A DNA stretch of 6,702 nt, from NCBI GenBank assembly GCA_017354515.1, contig JAFMQT010000257.1, positions 1-6,702 on the forward strand, given 5' to 3'. Source of the stretch: Nocardia sp. (GTDB lineage: Bacteria > Actinomycetota > Actinomycetes > Mycobacteriales > Mycobacteriaceae). The position numbers were made by a program, and so were the translations under genes. How positions within the stretch are numbered: the first letter of the stretch is position 1; each line of letters begins with the position of its first letter. This document shows, in pieces, positions 5,336 to 6,702 of the stretch. The notes under the pieces were generated by a model. It was given only the letters and a program-made list of their open reading frames with translations, had not been told where the DNA came from and made no database searches.

Positions 5336-6702
5336 TCAGTCCAGATAGTCGCGCAGCACCTGCGAGCGGCTCGGGTGGCGCAGTTTGCTCATCGTCTTCG
5401 ACTCGATCTGGCGGATGCGCTCACGGGTGACCCCGTAGACCTGGCCGATCTCGTCGAGGGTGCGGGGCTGGCCGTCGGTGAGGCCGAAGCGCAGCCGGAC
5501 CACGCCGGCCTCGCGCTCGGACAGGGTCTCGAGCACCGACTGCAGCTGGTCCTGCAGCAGGGTGAAGCTCACCGCGTCGACCGCGACCACGGCCTCGGAG
5601 TCCTCGATGAAGTCGCCGAGCTGGCTGTCACCCTCGTCGCCGATGGTCTGATCCAGCGAGATCGGCTCGCGGGCGTACTGCTGGATCTCGAGGACCTTCT
5701 CCGGCGTGATGTCCATTTCCTTGGCGAGCTCTTCGGGCGTGGGCTCGCGACCCAGGTCCTGCAGCAACTCGCGCTGGATCCGGCCCAGCTTGTTGATGAC
5801 CTCGACCATATGCACCGGAATGCGGATGGTGCGGGCCTGGTCGGCCATGGCGCGGGTGATGGCCTGGCGGATCCACCAGGTGGCGTACGTGGAGAACTTG
5901 TAGCCCTTGGTGTAGTCGAATTTCTCGACCGCGCGGATCAGGCCCAGATTGCCTTCCTGGATCAGGTCCAGGAAGGCCATGCCGCGGCCGGTGTAGCGCT
6001 TGGCCAGGGACACCACCAGACGGAGGTTGGCCTCGAGCAGGTGATTTTTGGCCCGGTTGCCGTCGCGCATGATCCACTGCAGGTCGCGCCGCTGCTGGGT
6101 GGGTGGCTTCTCGCCCTTCTCGGCGAACTCACGCAGTAGGTCGGTGGCGTAGAGGCCGGCCTCGATCCGCTTGGCGAGTTCGACCTCCTCCTCCGCGTTG
6201 AGCAGCGCGACCTTACCGATCTGCTTGAGGTAGGCGCGCACCGAGTCGGCGGAGGCGGTGAGTTCGGCGTCCTTGCGGGCCTGGCGCAGGGCCTCGGACT
6301 CCTCCTCGTCCCAGACGAAATCGCCGGAGGCCTTGTCCTTCTCGGAGGGCTCGTCCGCCTCTTCCTCCTCGGCGTCGTCGCCGACGGAGGCCGCCACGGC
6401 CAAGACCTCGCCCTCGGTCAGGTCGTTCTCGGAGACCTCCAGGTCCTCGAGCTCGATCGACTCGTCCTCGGTACCTTCCTCGGACTGTTTGGCCGGGGAC
6501 GTGGCCTTCTTGGCGGCCGTCTTCTTGGCCGGAGCCTTCTTGGCCGTCTTGGGCGTGGCGGTCTTGGCGGCGGCCTTCTTTGCGGCCGTCTTCTTCGCCG
6601 CTGCCTTCTTGGCCGGAGCCTTCTTCGCGGCAGCCTTGCGGACCGGCCGCGCGGCGGCGCTGGTCTCCGGTGAGTCGGCGGCTTCGGCCGATTCGGCGGT
6701 CT
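5336..6702 (-). CDS. sigA: Primary (housekeeping) RNA polymerase sigma factor SigA/RpoD, 5' partial
   Basis: This is the essential group 1 sigma-70 factor that directs RNA polymerase to most promoters. The frame stays open to the window edge, giving 454 visible residues; the start lies outside. Visible residues 21-66 are Lys/Ala-rich repeats (KAAAKKAPAKK and similar), and 74-130 are strongly acidic. This is the actinobacterial N-terminal extension, in place of a typical region 1.1. Region 1.2 starts near 151 (DSVRAYLKQIGKVALLNAEE). Region 2 spans about 216-289, including the core-binding LDLIQEGNLGLIRAVEKFDY and the -10-recognition helix with YATWWIRQAITRAM (272-285). Region 3 is about 297-374 and region 4 about 390-444, with the -35-binding helix-turn-helix TLDEIGQVYGVTRERIRQIE (414-433). 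All motifs are intact up to the C-terminal LRDYLD. A start at the TTG at 6403 would wrongly remove the N-terminal extension. A strong terminator follows. Confidence 0.98.
   Translation of the reverse strand, partial: TAESAEAADSPETSAAARPVRKAAAKKAPAKKAAAKKTAAKKAAAKTATPKTAKKAPAKKTAAKKATSPAKQSEEGTEDESIELEDLEVSENDLTEGEVLAVAASVGDDAEEEEADEPSEKDKASGDFVWDEEESEALRQARKDAELTASADSVRAYLKQIGKVALLNAEEEVELAKRIEAGLYATDLLREFAEKGEKPPTQQRRDLQWIMRDGNRAKNHLLEANLRLVVSLAKRYTGRGMAFLDLIQEGNLGLIRAVEKFDYTKGYKFSTYATWWIRQAITRAMADQARTIRIPVHMVEVINKLGRIQRELLQDLGREPTPEELAKEMDITPEKVLEIQQYAREPISLDQTIGDEGDSQLGDFIEDSEAVVAVDAVSFTLLQDQLQSVLETLSEREAGVVRLRFGLTDGQPRTLDEIGQVYGVTRERIRQIESKTMSKLRHPSRSQVLRDYLD
6506..6640 (-). repeat. Lys/Ala-rich degenerate tandem repeat inside the sigA N-terminus
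   Basis: About 45 codons encode repeated (A)AAKK and KKAPAKK units, similar to histone H1-like tails. At DNA level an exact 21-bp unit encoding KKAPAKK occurs twice, at 6521-6541 and 6605-6625, 84 bp apart. A second exact unit, GCGGCCGTCTTCTT on the + strand, occurs at 6513-6526 and 6582-6595. The spacing is in frame, so slippage or unequal recombination here would change repeat number without breaking the gene. Confidence 0.75.

Noticed and set aside
4721..6139. A 472-codon open frame on the + strand, the longest antisense ORF in the window
   Set aside because: It runs antisense across both the CPA1 antiporter and sigA, which are certain genes. Its product shows no recognisable domain, and such mirror ORFs are expected at this GC content.

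Overview
The window is very GC-rich, uses GTG as well as ATG starts, and has long chance ORFs opposite nearly every real gene. It ends in a primary sigma factor with an actinobacterial Lys/Ala-rich plus acidic N-terminus. This points to a Mycobacteriales actinomycete. Nocardia or a close relative is my best guess, from general resemblance only.

Layout. On the + strand, bases 1-1647 hold a two-gene cation/proton antiporter unit: a KhtT-like regulatory subunit (5' end outside the window) and a 391-residue CPA2-family (KefB/KhtU-like) antiporter. All other genes are on the - strand. In their direction of transcription they are sigA (6702-5336, 5' end outside the window), a CPA1-family Na+/H+ antiporter (5187-3598), a stand-alone MHYT-domain membrane sensor (3399-2542) and a six-helix rhomboid-like membrane protein (2454-1615). 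The last of these converges on, and overlaps by 33 bp, the CPA2 antiporter gene. No gene-free stretch exceeds 200 bp.

Control elements visible in the sequence. A perfect 15-bp inverted repeat lies just after sigA and probably ends its transcript. A 14-bp stem, fully paired only in the - strand transcript, follows the MHYT gene. A weaker G.U-containing hairpin follows the CPA2 gene. The MHYT gene has a textbook AAGGAG ribosome site and an AT-rich upstream region with promoter-like hexamers. The CPA1 gene has a forced GTG start with no Shine-Dalgarno site and a TAAGCT box just upstream, which suggests a leaderless transcript.

How the genes work together. Two unrelated antiporter families (CPA2 with a cytosolic ligand-sensing subunit, and CPA1) sit on either side of two small membrane proteins, a putative metal- or gas-sensing MHYT protein and a rhomboid-fold protein. 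A shared theme of ion and envelope homeostasis is possible, but the opposite orientations and apparent terminators argue for mostly separate transcripts. I see no mobile element, CRISPR array, tRNA or rRNA, and no clearly novel multi-gene system. The most unusual points are the rhomboid-like protein that keeps Ser and His but lacks the usual HxxxN motif, and the in-frame MHYT-UGA-hairpin-rhomboid junction.
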